From Pseudomonas flavescens (GTDB lineage: Bacteria; Pseudomonadota; Gammaproteobacteria; Pseudomonadales; Pseudomonadaceae), in the NCBI RefSeq assembly GCF_013408425.1, contig NZ_JACBYV010000001.1, positions 1,922,001 through 1,986,000 on the forward strand: 64,000 nt of DNA. The letters run 5' to 3'. Shown here piece after piece: positions 26,976 through 36,421 of the stretch. Under the pieces are notes generated by a model. The model was not told where the DNA came from and did no database searches. It saw nothing but the letters and a program-made list of their open reading frames with translations. Positions within the stretch are counted from its first letter, which is position 1; the number at the start of each line of letters is the position of its first letter. The translations under genes and the position numbers were made by a program.

Positions 26976-29075
26976 ATGTACGGATCTGCGCATCGCGGTA
27001 GGGATTGGATTCTTGGAGGCGCCGCACTTACCTGCTTGGTCTCGTGCACAATGGTATATGCGGCAGAGGCAGAAGAAGCCACTGAGCTGGAAGCCATCGA
27101 AGTCGTTGGTGAGGGAAGCAATTCGGGACGTATCAAACCGCTGACACGAAGCAAAGTGAGCAATGCTCCCAACAGCTTGCCAGCTGCGGTGACCACGATC
27201 ACGGACGAAGATATTCGAACACTCAACGTAGATCGCGATATCTCCAACATCTATCGTCGTGTGCCAGGCGTCGTAGCCAACAACATCGACCAAGGCGATA
27301 CCGGCAATGGCTTCCGTATGCGCGGCTTCACCACCAATGGCACTCACGGCGCCGACGTGGCCGTGTACGTCGACGGCGTGCCGCAGAACATTCCCTCAAG
27401 CCAGGGTGGTGCAGGCCACGGCCCGGTGTTCCTTGAGTGGTTGACGCCTCAAATGATCAAGCGCGTCGACGTCATCAAAGGCCCGATATCTGCGCTGTAT
27501 GGCGACCAGAACCGCGCAGGCGCGGTGAACATCGAGACACTCGATGGTGGGGACGTGGCCTCGAGCCTTGGTGTGGATATCGCCAGCTTTGATGGCCGTC
27601 GAACCAACCTGGTACTGGGCGGGGAGCATGAAGGTTTCGAATCGCTGTTCGTGGTCGATATCTACAAGACCAATGGCTACCGCAAAGCGGCTGAGACCAA
27701 CCGCGACAACTACTTCTGGAAGCTCTCTAAGGTCTTTGGCGATGCGAAGTATTCGGCGCGCTTCAGCCACTACGAATCGGATTTCAAGAACGATGGCTAC
27801 CTGAACCTACCCGCTCTCAAGGCCGGTACGATCAGCCGCCGCGACACCGACAATCTTTATGGCTTCGGCAATGCCAACCGAAACACCTACGTCTTCAATC
27901 GCGCGCCCGCAGAAGGAGACGAGGGCCTGTACTACACCGCTTACTTCGAAGATTTCAAACGTGTGCGCGGCATTTCCAATGGTACCAACACCCATAATTA
28001 CGGCAAGGATGATCGTGACATCTACGGCGGGCGCCTGGCTTATAACTTCGTTTATGAGGACTCGGCATCGTTGATGGTCGGTGCCGACGTGCGCCGCGAC
28101 AAGGGCGACGCCTACCGCCAGCAGTATCGCAACTTCGAACCCACACCCAATTTCTATTTTGACTTCGACCAAGACCTGATCACCTATGGTGTGTTTGCCC
28201 AAGGACAATACAAGCCGGTCGACTCACTGAAGTTGCTGGGAGGCATTCGCTACGACCGCTTCGACTACGACATCGACAACCTCAAGTTTCGCAACGCCGA
28301 TACTGGCTACCACAGCTCGGTAACCACACCGAAACTCGGCCTGGTATGGACGCCGATCGAGCAGTTCGAAGTGTTCACCAACGCTTCTCAGGGCTTTCGT
28401 TCGCCAGCTGCGGAGTACATCAGTTCCGGCAGCAGCGGTGCTCTGCCGCCGAGCGAGACAGGTGGTCGGATCAACGGTAGCGTACGGCCCAGCAAGGTCA
28501 CGTCCTATGACATCGGCTTCACCGTACGCCCGACTGAGCGCTTCTCCAGCACCACCGAGTTCTACTACATCCAGAACGATAGCGAGACCTTGCAAACTTC
28601 ACCGGGGGTCTTCGAGCAGGTCAGCGACACCACACGTAAAGGCGTGGAAACCAGCTTCAACTACCAAGCCACATCCACAGTCAGTACCTACGCAAGCTAT
28701 GGCCGAATCATCGATGCAGTGATAGACAATCCGGCTGCTGGTACCGGCGACAGGTTGGTAGTCCCAGAGCACACCTATAAAGCCGGCCTGCAGTATCAAG
28801 ATGCCTTCATGGCGGGGCAGCTGACGCTCAATGCCGATACCTACCACCTCACCGGGATCCCTTACTACGTGGGGACAGAGAAGAGGGAAATGCCGGTCTA
28901 TACCCGGTATGACCTGCGCGCGTCATATGACTACAGCGACTACCAGTTCAGCGTGTATGGGACTTTTCAACCCCACCGTTATGGCACCGAAGTAGCCTAC
29001 GGCACAACAAGTGGGCTGGTGATCGTTCCGCAGCCATCGACAACGCTGGGCGCATCGGTCAGGTATTTTTTCTAG
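26976..29075 (+). CDS. TonB-dependent outer-membrane receptor, probably zinc-responsive
   Basis: 699 residues. A signal peptide of about 30 residues (GGAALTCLVSCTMVYA) is followed by a TonB-box-like IEVVGE, a plug domain (SLPAAVTTITDEDIRTLN, RMRGFTTNG, VDVIKGPISALYGDQNRAG) and a long beta-barrel ending in aromatic Phe (SVRYFF). It is related to siderophore-type receptors. The Zur-like box upstream suggests uptake of zinc or a zinc-metallophore, as with ZnuD or ZrmA/CntO. No metallophore synthesis genes are adjacent, so the ligand is inferred only from the operator. Confidence 0.88.
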   Translation: MYGSAHRGRDWILGGAALTCLVSCTMVYAAEAEEATELEAIEVVGEGSNSGRIKPLTRSKVSNAPNSLPAAVTTITDEDIRTLNVDRDISNIYRRVPGVVANNIDQGDTGNGFRMRGFTTNGTHGADVAVYVDGVPQNIPSSQGGAGHGPVFLEWLTPQMIKRVDVIKGPISALYGDQNRAGAVNIETLDGGDVASSLGVDIASFDGRRTNLVLGGEHEGFESLFVVDIYKTNGYRKAAETNRDNYFWKLSKVFGDAKYSARFSHYESDFKNDGYLNLPALKAGTISRRDTDNLYGFGNANRNTYVFNRAPAEGDEGLYYTAYFEDFKRVRGISNGTNTHNYGKDDRDIYGGRLAYNFVYEDSASLMVGADVRRDKGDAYRQQYRNFEPTPNFYFDFDQDLITYGVFAQGQYKPVDSLKLLGGIRYDRFDYDIDNLKFRNADTGYHSSVTTPKLGLVWTPIEQFEVFTNASQGFRSPAAEYISSGSSGALPPSETGGRINGSVRPSKVTSYDIGFTVRPTERFSSTTEFYYIQNDSETLQTSPGVFEQVSDTTRKGVETSFNYQATSTVSTYASYGRIIDAVIDNPAAGTGDRLVVPEHTYKAGLQYQDAFMAGQLTLNADTYHLTGIPYYVGTEKREMPVYTRYDLRASYDYSDYQFSVYGTFQPHRYGTEVAYGTTSGLVIVPQPSTTLGASVRYFF

Positions 29076-29322
29076 CCATCGCCCTACTGCTTAACGTCAC
29101 GCGCTGTCAGGACTGGTGCATGTCGCTGTCGTCGACCTAGTCATCACAAAAGATGCGCCAGCGACTGCTCAGTTATCGACGTACTCAAAACACTAAAGCG
29201 GCTTGGTAGAGCTTCAAAATCTCCTACAGGTACTTGACCGAGGACAGGGTTCTGTTTCCGGTCAAACGATGGTGTCTGACCTATAGGGCTAAGACGCGCA
29301 ACGGCCATGACGTCCACAGAGC

Positions 29323-30876
29323 TCAGAACGAGCAACGGCCCAGCACAACACAATTACGGCCCTTTCGCTTTGCTGCGTATAACGCCTGGTCGGCCGCCAT
29401 TACCACCTCCTCTACGCTACTAAAACTGGATCCGGCACTGCCCGCGACGACGCCAATACTCACCGTTAGACAGTGGTAGGGAGACTCGCGATGCTCGATG
29501 GCTAAACGTTCTACTGAGCCGCGCACTTTCTCAGCGATGGCAAAAGCCTGCCCACCATCCAACCCGCAGAGAATCAGTGCCATCTCCTCACCACCGTAGC
29601 GGGCTGCCAGGTCGGTGCCTTTGCGCGCATGCAGCCGCATCGCCCGCCCCACCTCGATCAATGCTCTGTCGCCGATCAAATGACCATACGTGTCGTTGTA
29701 GAGCTTGAAGTAATCCACATCGATCAGCACGAACGCGAAAGACGCGCTCTCGGTAAGGCTTTGTTCAAAGGCGCTTTCCAGGCGCTCATCCAAGTGCCTT
29801 CGATTGGCCAGGCCGGTTAGCCCGTCCTCAGATGCCAGCGTTGCCAAGGTCTTGTTCGCTGCGGACAACGACTTGTGTGCAGCAAGCAGCTCGATTGCCA
29901 ACTCCGACTGTTTTCTCAGAGCACGCAAGACCAGTGCTCCCATAGCGACGACAATCAGAGTCGCTATAACTGCAAAAGACCACATCGTTCGGGCCCGCTG
30001 CTTCCATGCAGTCAACGCGTCGACCTCGGCCATCGCCACGGCGACAAGCACGGGATACTTGTCACTCGCGTCAAATCCGTAAATTCTTCGCACACCATCC
30101 ACGATTGCGGTGAGGGCAACCGAGCCTTTAGATACGCCCTGATTCACCATCTTCAGCATTGGGCTCTCGGAGATATTGGTGAGGTAGGTTTCAGCATTGC
30201 TGTCCGACCGAGCGAGGATTGCTCCATCGCGCTTTGCCAACACCACGATGCCCACTTCTCCGAGAGGAAGCGATTGGTAGAGGGTAACAAAACGGTCAAC
30301 GTTCAGCGTCGCGAGCACCACGCCCTGGAAATCACCCTCACGTCCGTACAAGCCCATAGACAAGGTGATGACCCAGTCCCCTGTGGTTTTGCTCCTCACC
30401 GGTTGGCCAATATAAATTCCAGGATCGCTAGTGGTCTGGTGATACTGAAAATAAGCTCGATCCCGATTGTTCAAAGCCTTGTCAGTCGCATTGGTGGTGA
30501 GGAAATAGCGCCCGGCCGCGTCTGACATAAACAACCCATCCAGCTCGCCGAGCTTCTGAATCTGGGCTGCCGCGATTTCGTTCAGCTCCTGCAGGTTCGC
30601 GTCGCGATGACCGCCCAGACGATGCTTGGAAGCCAATGCGGTCAGTATTGTCTCAGCGACCCGTATAGTAGATTCAGCCTGGCTACTCAGTGCCGTTGCA
30701 AGCGTCTGCATTGCTTCTGTGTTTTGAGCTATCGCCTGCGATTTATCCCATCTCACATGCAGTGCCGTGGAAGCTATTAGTAGCGCGCACACGAAGGCTA
30801 CGACGAAGACGAGCATTCGCCGTGTATGACTGCTCTTGGGCGGCGTATCCGTTTGCCTCCTGGCGAAATCCTGCAC
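29323..30876 (-). CDS. Diguanylate cyclase with periplasmic Cache domain
   Basis: A 517-residue membrane protein. TM1 is about 21-40, a periplasmic double-Cache sensor spans about 45-295 (DRAYFQYHQTTSDPGIYIGQ), and TM2 is about 298-318. The GGDEF domain from about 345 has the signature loop GGEEM at 428-432, with VLIDVDYFKLYNDTYGH before it. Met in place of Phe is a tolerated variant, so activity is likely. The allosteric RxxD site is KGTD, so product inhibition is probably absent. It should make c-di-GMP in response to a small periplasmic ligand. Confidence 0.9.
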   Translation of the reverse strand: MQDFARRQTDTPPKSSHTRRMLVFVVAFVCALLIASTALHVRWDKSQAIAQNTEAMQTLATALSSQAESTIRVAETILTALASKHRLGGHRDANLQELNEIAAAQIQKLGELDGLFMSDAAGRYFLTTNATDKALNNRDRAYFQYHQTTSDPGIYIGQPVRSKTTGDWVITLSMGLYGREGDFQGVVLATLNVDRFVTLYQSLPLGEVGIVVLAKRDGAILARSDSNAETYLTNISESPMLKMVNQGVSKGSVALTAIVDGVRRIYGFDASDKYPVLVAVAMAEVDALTAWKQRARTMWSFAVIATLIVVAMGALVLRALRKQSELAIELLAAHKSLSAANKTLATLASEDGLTGLANRRHLDERLESAFEQSLTESASFAFVLIDVDYFKLYNDTYGHLIGDRALIEVGRAMRLHARKGTDLAARYGGEEMALILCGLDGGQAFAIAEKVRGSVERLAIEHRESPYHCLTVSIGVVAGSAGSSFSSVEEVVMAADQALYAAKRKGRNCVVLGRCSF

Positions 30877-30886
30877 GTCTGCCTCC

Positions 30887-31744
30887 CTAGGGTCTGTTGC
30901 CGTTTCGCGCTAACCAATTGATCTATAAGAGCAAGCTCGTATCGTTGAAGCTCTGACCCAATATCGATACGAGCTTGCAATGCCCCGATTACTGCTCAAC
31001 GACGAGCATTGGTCGAAGCTGCGGGAAATTCTGCTGCACAAGGCCATCTACAACAACCTTGATCTATGAATGACCGTGGAGGGCATGCTGTACCGCATGC
31101 GCACGGGATGTCCCTGAGAGACCTGCCCAAGGCGTTTGGCAACTGGAATAAGGTCTACAAACGCTTCAATGCATGGTCTGCTGCCGGCAAATGGTTCAAG
31201 GTCTTCAAGATGCTGATGGCGGAGCCCGACATGGAGTGGGTGTTCATTGATGGCAGCTATGCCAAGACTCACCAGCACAGTGCAGGCGCTGCCAGCGCAA
31301 ATGATGAAGCTATAGGGAAAAGCCGGGCCGGTAATACCAAAGGTTCATCTGGCAGTGGACGCCCATGGTTTATCCATCGAGTTTGAAATCACGGGAGGCC
31401 AAATCAATGACTGTACTCAGGCACCAGCATTGATTTCCAAGCTCCCGGCGGCAGAAACCATCGTTGCGGATAAGGGCTATGACAGTGAGAGAATCCGAGA
31501 GTAGGTTGAGCGACAAGGGGCCAAGGCCGTGATCCCGAGGAAGCGTAACTCTGTGAAAGGCAACGCGGATCTGGACAGAGCTCTGTACTGAAATCGCCAC
31601 CTGGTGGAAAACGCCTTTGCCCGGCTGAAGCACTACCGGGCGGTGGCCTCTCGATTCGACAAGCTCAAGAGCAATTACGAGAGCGTGGTGGCCATGGCCT
31701 GTGCCTTCCCATGGTTGCCCATGTAAAACGGCAACAGGCCCTAG
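30887..31744. mobile_element. Degenerate IS5-family insertion sequence (IS427-like)
   Basis: An 858-bp element bounded by 19-bp inverted ends (CTAGGGTCTGTTGCCGTTT on the left; the right end is its complement with one mismatch). CTAG at both outer ends fits the TA- or CTAG-type target use of IS5 relatives. The single transposase frame inside is broken in several places, so the copy cannot move by itself. It lies between the cyclase gene and the toxin-antitoxin pair. Confidence 0.85.
30980..31726 (+). pseudogene. Broken IS5-family transposase
   Basis: The frame starts MPRLLLNDEHWSKLREILL, then shifts and meets a stop at LDL. It resumes as MTVEGMLYRMRTGCP...WVFIDGSYAKTHQHSAG, shifts again near 31345, and continues IEFEITGGQINDCTQAP and TIVADKGYDSERIRE. 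It then hits an in-frame TAG (31503) and a TGA (31589) before the final ENAFARLKHYRAVASRFDK. The DDE residues can be traced across the pieces (DGSYAK, DKGYDS, E in VENAF). At least two frameshifts and two nonsense changes show that it is dead. Confidence 0.88.
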
Positions 31745-31979
31745 GATTTTCGCTATCTAATGGTTAATTTTAAGAAACAGCTTGCATCCTCGTGATAAAT
31801 TCCTTCCTTGTGATGGCTAAATTCAGACCAAATATGTGCTATAGTAGATTCTGACGCTGAAAATTCGTCATGTGGAAAACTGCTCTTCATTGCTTTAGGG
31901 CGGTGAATTTTGTCTTCCCCGGCTTCCGGGGGTGTCGTCGGTGGCACGGCCATCGACAACCAAGAAGGAGGTTCAACTC

Positions 31980-32228
31980 ATGAGAGTTGAAACGATTAGC
32001 TATTTGAAAAAACACGCAGCCGACCTGGATCTCGATGAGCCAATGGTCGTCACGCAGAACGGCGTACCTGCCTACGTCATCGAGACTTACGAAGAGCGTA
32101 AGCGTCGAGATGAGGCGATCGCCCTGGTGAAACTTCTTGCGATTGGTTCGCGAGAGTACGCCCAAGGCAAGCACTGCTCTGCTGAAGATCTGAAAGCCCG
32201 CCTGGCCAGGAGGTTCGCCCAAAACTAA
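31980..32228 (+). CDS. Phd/YefM-type antitoxin
   Basis: 82 residues from the ATG at 31980, which has a strong AAGGAGG 9 bases upstream. The N-terminal half, [20 protein letters not shown] followed by [19 protein letters not shown], is the Phd/YefM fold that binds DNA and the toxin. The basic C-terminal helix would wrap the toxin. It lies 12 bp before a RelE/ParE toxin gene in the classic antitoxin-first order. It probably represses the pair together with the toxin. Confidence 0.88.
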   Translation: MRVETISYLKKHAADLDLDEPMVVTQNGVPAYVIETYEERKRRDEAIALVKLLAIGSREYAQGKHCSAEDLKARLARRFAQN

Positions 32229-32240
32229 CTAGGAGTAAAA

Positions 32241-32579
32241 ATGACTACAAAAAAAGTACGCTTCACTGATACCGCATCCCAAAGCCTCGAAGACCAGGTG
32301 CACCACCTGACCACCTCTCTAGGTACTCAAGCAGCCCTCGCGAAAATCGACAAACTGGTCGATACGATCGAGGCCAGGCTCAAGGCCGCCCCTGTTGGAT
32401 ACCCTATCTCGCAGCAAGCCAGCGAGGTGGGCGTGATCCATTACCGTGAGCTCAATACGGATGATTACCGAGTCCTCTATGAGGTTTTCGATAATGACAT
32501 CGCGGTTGAGCTGGTATTGAGACAGAAGCAGAGCGTCGAGCAAGCTTTGCTCCGTTACTGCCTACTGAGCCCTCTGTAG
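32241..32579 (+). CDS. RelE/ParE-superfamily toxin
   Basis: 112 residues. The pattern [19 protein letters not shown], then [29 protein letters not shown] and a final strand [18 protein letters not shown], is that of RelE/ParE toxins, with the conserved RVLYEV core and a basic or aromatic C-terminal segment. It is predicted to cleave ribosome-bound mRNA (RelE-like) or poison gyrase (ParE-like); sequence alone does not decide. It is co-transcribed with the antitoxin just upstream. Confidence 0.85.
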   Translation: MTTKKVRFTDTASQSLEDQVHHLTTSLGTQAALAKIDKLVDTIEARLKAAPVGYPISQQASEVGVIHYRELNTDDYRVLYEVFDNDIAVELVLRQKQSVEQALLRYCLLSPL

Positions 32580-32598
32580 CACCCTGTCGGGAGGTCAG

Positions 32599-32703
32599 TC
32601 TGGTCGTAGCCAGGCTGAACTGACCAGCGAAATGGCGCTGCGGCTGAGCCATGTGATCGGCGGGACGCCGGAGATGTGGGTAGGCCTGCAGACCGCTTAC
32701 AGC
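32599..32703 (+). pseudogene. Remnant of a HigA-type antitoxin
   Basis: The plus-strand reading frame contains SQAELTSEMALRLSHVIGG followed by TPEMWVGLQTAYSL. This is the C-terminal half of HigA-family XRE antitoxins (S-x-L-T-x-E-M-A-x-R-L ... W-x-x-L-Q-x-A-Y-x-L). The N-terminal half is missing, and the 3' end runs straight into the MITE at 32704. It begins 20 bp after the RelE-like toxin stop and is a fossil of a second toxin-antitoxin locus. Confidence 0.75.
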
Positions 32704-32855
32704 CTAGGTCTGTTGCCATTTCGACGCGAGCCGCGTTGTCGCGATGCGGCGTTTCTCGCCGGCTCATTTAGCTAGCTAAACTTCGCGGCTCGTGCCTTGC
32801 CTCGCGACAAAACGGACTCCGGCGCGGCCGTGCGTGAAACGGCAACAGACCCTAG
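32704..32855. mobile_element. 152-bp MITE sharing the ends of the nearby IS
   Basis: The left end CTAGGTCTGTTGCCATTT and the right end (complement of CTAGGGTCTGTTGCCGTTT) are the terminal repeats of the dead IS5-family element at 30887-31744. The interior has no coding frame and folds as an imperfect long palindrome (GAGCCGCG / CGCGGCTC arms around TTTAGCTAGCTAAA). This is a non-autonomous element mobilised by that IS's transposase. It interrupts the HigA remnant. Confidence 0.75.
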
Positions 32856-32922
32856 GGAACGTAGAAAAATTCAGTGCGCAATGCCAGCCGCGCCTGGCCT
32901 GCTATGGACAGCTATGGACAGC

Positions 32923-35751
32923 TCACTTTATGCCAATGCGTATGCGCATCTCTCGGGTGATCGTTTGTTTGGTGTCAGGCAATCGCGCCCAAGGGTCTTC
33001 ATCAAGCTGATCCAATCGCTTGTGTAAGTTAACGATAGTCCAGGCATTGGCCGCTTCGAGCTCGCTCACTTCTTCACGATGGATCGGAACGGACACCGGT
33101 AACCCCTCTCTAGCGCGAACCGAATAAGCACAGATGGTCGTTGCACCGAGCCCATTGCGCAGGTAGTCGATGAAGATCCGGCCCACGCGATTTTTAGGGC
33201 CGGAGACGGCGGAGAATCGATCAGGAATCAGTCGTGCCATGTACTTCACAATGCTCTGACTGAACGCCTTCACCTCCTCCCAACTGTCTTTAGGCGTGAG
33301 CGGCACCACGATGTGAATGCCCTTCCCTCCGCTAGTCTTGAGAAACGATTGCAGGCCGAGCTCATCGAGCACCGTGAGCGTCAGTTGCGTGGCTTCAACC
33401 ATGCTTTTCCAAGGTAGTGATGGATCAGGATCCAGATCCAGTACAAAGCGATCAGGTCGCCTCAGATCACCGCTGGTAGCGTTCCAGGTATGCAGCTCAA
33501 TGGTGCTCATCTGAACCGCCCCGAGCAGGGCCTCGGGGGTGTTGATGACCATTGCAGGGTGTCCGGCCTGGGCTTTGCTGATCGAATCAATACCTTGGAT
33601 GGCCAGACTCTCCGGATTCTTTTGAAAAAAGAGCTGCGCGCCGATGCCCTCTGGTGCTCGCACCAGTGCCACCGGGCGGTCGGCAAGTTGCGGAACAATC
33701 CAGTCCAGGCTTCGAACGTAGTACTCAGCCAGATCTCGCTTGGTGAGACCGCTGCTGGGATCAATAACGCGATCCGGATGAGTCAGCCGCAACTTACCTG
33801 TGACACTGCTCCCGCCTCGCTTTGCGGGTTTACAGGCAACGGGCTCCACGTCGCTCTCCTCAGGCTCGGAGCCGATCTCTGTTGGCCGCTCTTCGGTGAT
33901 AGCTACCGCAGGCTTGTCGGCACGGAGCCCTTGGAAAACGGCATGCCTGACGATGCCATCCTTGGTGATTTGCGCAAACGAGATCTCCGCCAGCAAGACA
34001 GGTTTTAGCCAGTGCACGCCCCTTGCGTCAGGGCCCTTCGGTGGGTTCGCGACGGTTGCGTTCCTCACCACCAGGGAGCGGAGCTCGGCGTGAAGCGAGT
34101 TCAAGGTCGATTCGTTGAAGCCTGTGCCAACCTTGCCGGCGTATTTCAGCTCACCAGAGTCCGAATCATGCAGTGCCAGTAGCAAGGCTCCGAATTTGGC
34201 ACGTGCGCCCTTTGGATCCGTGTAGCCCACGACAACAAACTCTTGTCTCCTTTTGCATTTCAGCTTGATCCAGTCGTCGCTGCGCCGTGATCTATAAGTG
34301 CTACCGACCCGCTTGCCGATCAAGCCCTCCATCTGCATCTGACAGGCACTGTTGAGAAGCGCCTCGGGCGCCTCCTCAAAATCGTCAGAGAAACGCAGAA
34401 GCTTTGTTTCAGACTTGGAATCGTTCAGCAGTGCGGCGAGCGCATCACGACGCTCTTCCACCGGAGCACTGCGTAGATCATCACCGTTAAGATACGGGAG
34501 GTCGAACAGGTAGTAGATGATGTCGCCACTGGCACAAGAGTCGAAGGCATTTTGTAACGCCTGAAAGTCCGGCAGCCCCTTATCGTTAGGTACCACCATT
34601 TCACCGTCCAGCCAGCCGTTTTCAATACCGAGTGCAGCCACAGCAGCCGCTTGTTCGGGCAGCTTCTTCGTCCAGTCATGGCCATTGCGAGTGAAGAAAG
34701 TCACCTCGTCATCCAGGATGCGAGTGAGTATGCGGTAGCCATCAAACTTGATCTCGTAGCGCCACTCACCGGGAGGGGCTGACTCCACGAGCGTGGCCAA
34801 CTGCGGTTGAAGAGCCTCGGGCATGGCACCGCTCGAATGCTTCTTGGAGCTTTTGCTGGTCTGCAGCTCAGGATCAGCAAGCGCTGCTTTCGCCTCCGGA
34901 GAGGTCGCTCGCATTCGTCGACCTGCGCCCTTCTCTGCCGTCACCGCCGACAGCTTGTGAGCGTGCTTACGACCGCCTATTTCAATCCAAGTCGGGGCAT
35001 GGTCGCTGGGGTGTTCTTCCCCCCGCACCCATGTGTCCACCCCAGCCGCGACGAGATGAGTAGCGAGAGCGGGGTTAAGCAGCAGATGATCAATGCGCAG
35101 ACCCGAATTGGTCTGCCAATGGCGTCTGAAATAATCCCAGTAGGTGAAGATCTGTTCGTCGGGGTGAAGGTGCCGTATAGCGTCCACCCAGCCCTGATCC
35201 AAGAGTCGCTGGTAGCACGCCCGGCTTTCTGGCTGTAACAGCGCATCCTTTAACCATGACCGCGTGTTGTAGATGTCGAAGTCAGTCGGCACCACATTGA
35301 AGTCGCCTGCCAATACTACTGGATGCTCAAGGGCCTGAAGCGTTTCCACGTGCTCGATCAGATGCTCGAACCAAGCGAGTTTGTAATCGAACTTCGGGCC
35401 TGGACGTGGATTGCCGTTAGGCAAATACAGACACGCGACCACAACGCCATGCGCCGCAGCCTCGATATACCGCGCCTGCTTATCCCACTCGGCTCCCGGC
35501 AACCATCGACGAATCTCCAGCGGCTGCGCATCGCGAGCAAGAATTGCCACCCCATTCCATGACGTTTGCCCGTGATAAACCACACCATACCCGGCCGCCT
35601 CAATGTCCTTGGCAGGAAACGATTTGTCAGGCGTCTTCAGCTCCTGCAAACAAACAACATCAGGTGTTTCGCGCTCTAACCAAGTCAGGAGATTGGAGAG
35701 CCGCGCGTTGATGCCATTGATATTGAAGGTCGCGATCCGAAGGCGTTTCAT
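32923..35751 (-). CDS. ligD: Exonuclease III - LigD fusion (NHEJ ligase/polymerase)
   Basis: 942 residues from the ATG at 35751 (AGGA 9 bases upstream); an ATG at 35769 adds six. Positions are given for the longer form. Residues 9-265 are an ExoIII/XthA domain with catalytic motifs FNINGINARL, LQELKTPD (E43), GDFNVVPTD (D156, N158) and SDHAP (D256, H257). A charged linker of about 55 residues follows. Residues 316-615 are an ATP-dependent ligase with the nucleotidyl lysine K341 in IKFDGYR and the KLKCKRRQEFVVVGY end motif. Residues 655-948 are the LigD primase-polymerase (DLDPD at 778-782, TSGGKGIHIVVP, RIFIDYLRNG). The usual N-terminal phosphoesterase domain is absent and ExoIII takes its place. 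No Ku gene is nearby. Confidence 0.93.
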   Translation of the reverse strand: MKRLRIATFNINGINARLSNLLTWLERETPDVVCLQELKTPDKSFPAKDIEAAGYGVVYHGQTSWNGVAILARDAQPLEIRRWLPGAEWDKQARYIEAAAHGVVVACLYLPNGNPRPGPKFDYKLAWFEHLIEHVETLQALEHPVVLAGDFNVVPTDFDIYNTRSWLKDALLQPESRACYQRLLDQGWVDAIRHLHPDEQIFTYWDYFRRHWQTNSGLRIDHLLLNPALATHLVAAGVDTWVRGEEHPSDHAPTWIEIGGRKHAHKLSAVTAEKGAGRRMRATSPEAKAALADPELQTSKSSKKHSSGAMPEALQPQLATLVESAPPGEWRYEIKFDGYRILTRILDDEVTFFTRNGHDWTKKLPEQAAAVAALGIENGWLDGEMVVPNDKGLPDFQALQNAFDSCASGDIIYYLFDLPYLNGDDLRSAPVEERRDALAALLNDSKSETKLLRFSDDFEEAPEALLNSACQMQMEGLIGKRVGSTYRSRRSDDWIKLKCKRRQEFVVVGYTDPKGARAKFGALLLALHDSDSGELKYAGKVGTGFNESTLNSLHAELRSLVVRNATVANPPKGPDARGVHWLKPVLLAEISFAQITKDGIVRHAVFQGLRADKPAVAITEERPTEIGSEPEESDVEPVACKPAKRGGSSVTGKLRLTHPDRVIDPSSGLTKRDLAEYYVRSLDWIVPQLADRPVALVRAPEGIGAQLFFQKNPESLAIQGIDSISKAQAGHPAMVINTPEALLGAVQMSTIELHTWNATSGDLRRPDRFVLDLDPDPSLPWKSMVEATQLTLTVLDELGLQSFLKTSGGKGIHIVVPLTPKDSWEEVKAFSQSIVKYMARLIPDRFSAVSGPKNRVGRIFIDYLRNGLGATTICAYSVRAREGLPVSVPIHREEVSELEAANAWTIVNLHKRLDQLDEDPWARLPDTKQTITREMRIRIGIK

Positions 35752-35769
35752 CCAGGGCTTCCTGATCAT

Positions 35770-36421
35770 TAGTCATGGACTTCTGACCTGCCTAAACGGC
35801 TATCAGTCCGACAAAATAATTGGCCGTGTTCCATCGCGCCCTCTCAACGAACCCTGCTTGAAAGCCCCCTTACCGGAGAGAGAAATGAATCTCGAGTCAC
35901 CAAGTAATTAGAGATTGGCTAGTAACGACATGGGGACTTTACGAATGAATGGGTTTGGCCGCGTATAGCGATACTTATACACCGACAGACTTCAGCCATA
36001 AGCGACTGATAGCCTATGGTTAGGCTGACTCCCTTGATTGGCGTTCAGAGCGAAGCGCATTTTCAGCGAACATGACTCGCCACTAATGGGCCGTGCCAGA
36101 CTTGGATACATCCAACATTCTCACCAGGGCTTTCTGAGCCGATGAAGCGTGCGTGGGCGTGGCTCTGAGTTGGACTAGTATCTCCATGGAAACGGTAAAA
36201 AATCCGCGCATTTGCGAACAAATATACGGCTGCGCTCATCGGCAGCGCTCAACCAACGTGGTGGAGCTTTCAAACGAAAGTTTTACGCATAGAGAGAGCG
36301 AAGCTGTTTTCTGAGCGCTCATCATCCGCCAGAGACTTCTCGACGAGGCGAAAATTTTACAATCTCTCTAAGTAACACTCGCCGAGGCAACCCCTGATCC
36401 ATAGTGCTGGAGCTATAAACC
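35770..36421. other. 650-bp intergenic region, no gene found
   Basis: AT-richer than its neighbours, with stop codons in all frames and only short frames lacking ribosome sites. It contains upstream sequence of the VOC gene (right side) and of the LigD fusion (left side). No repeat, tRNA or known regulatory site was recognised. Confidence 0.5.
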
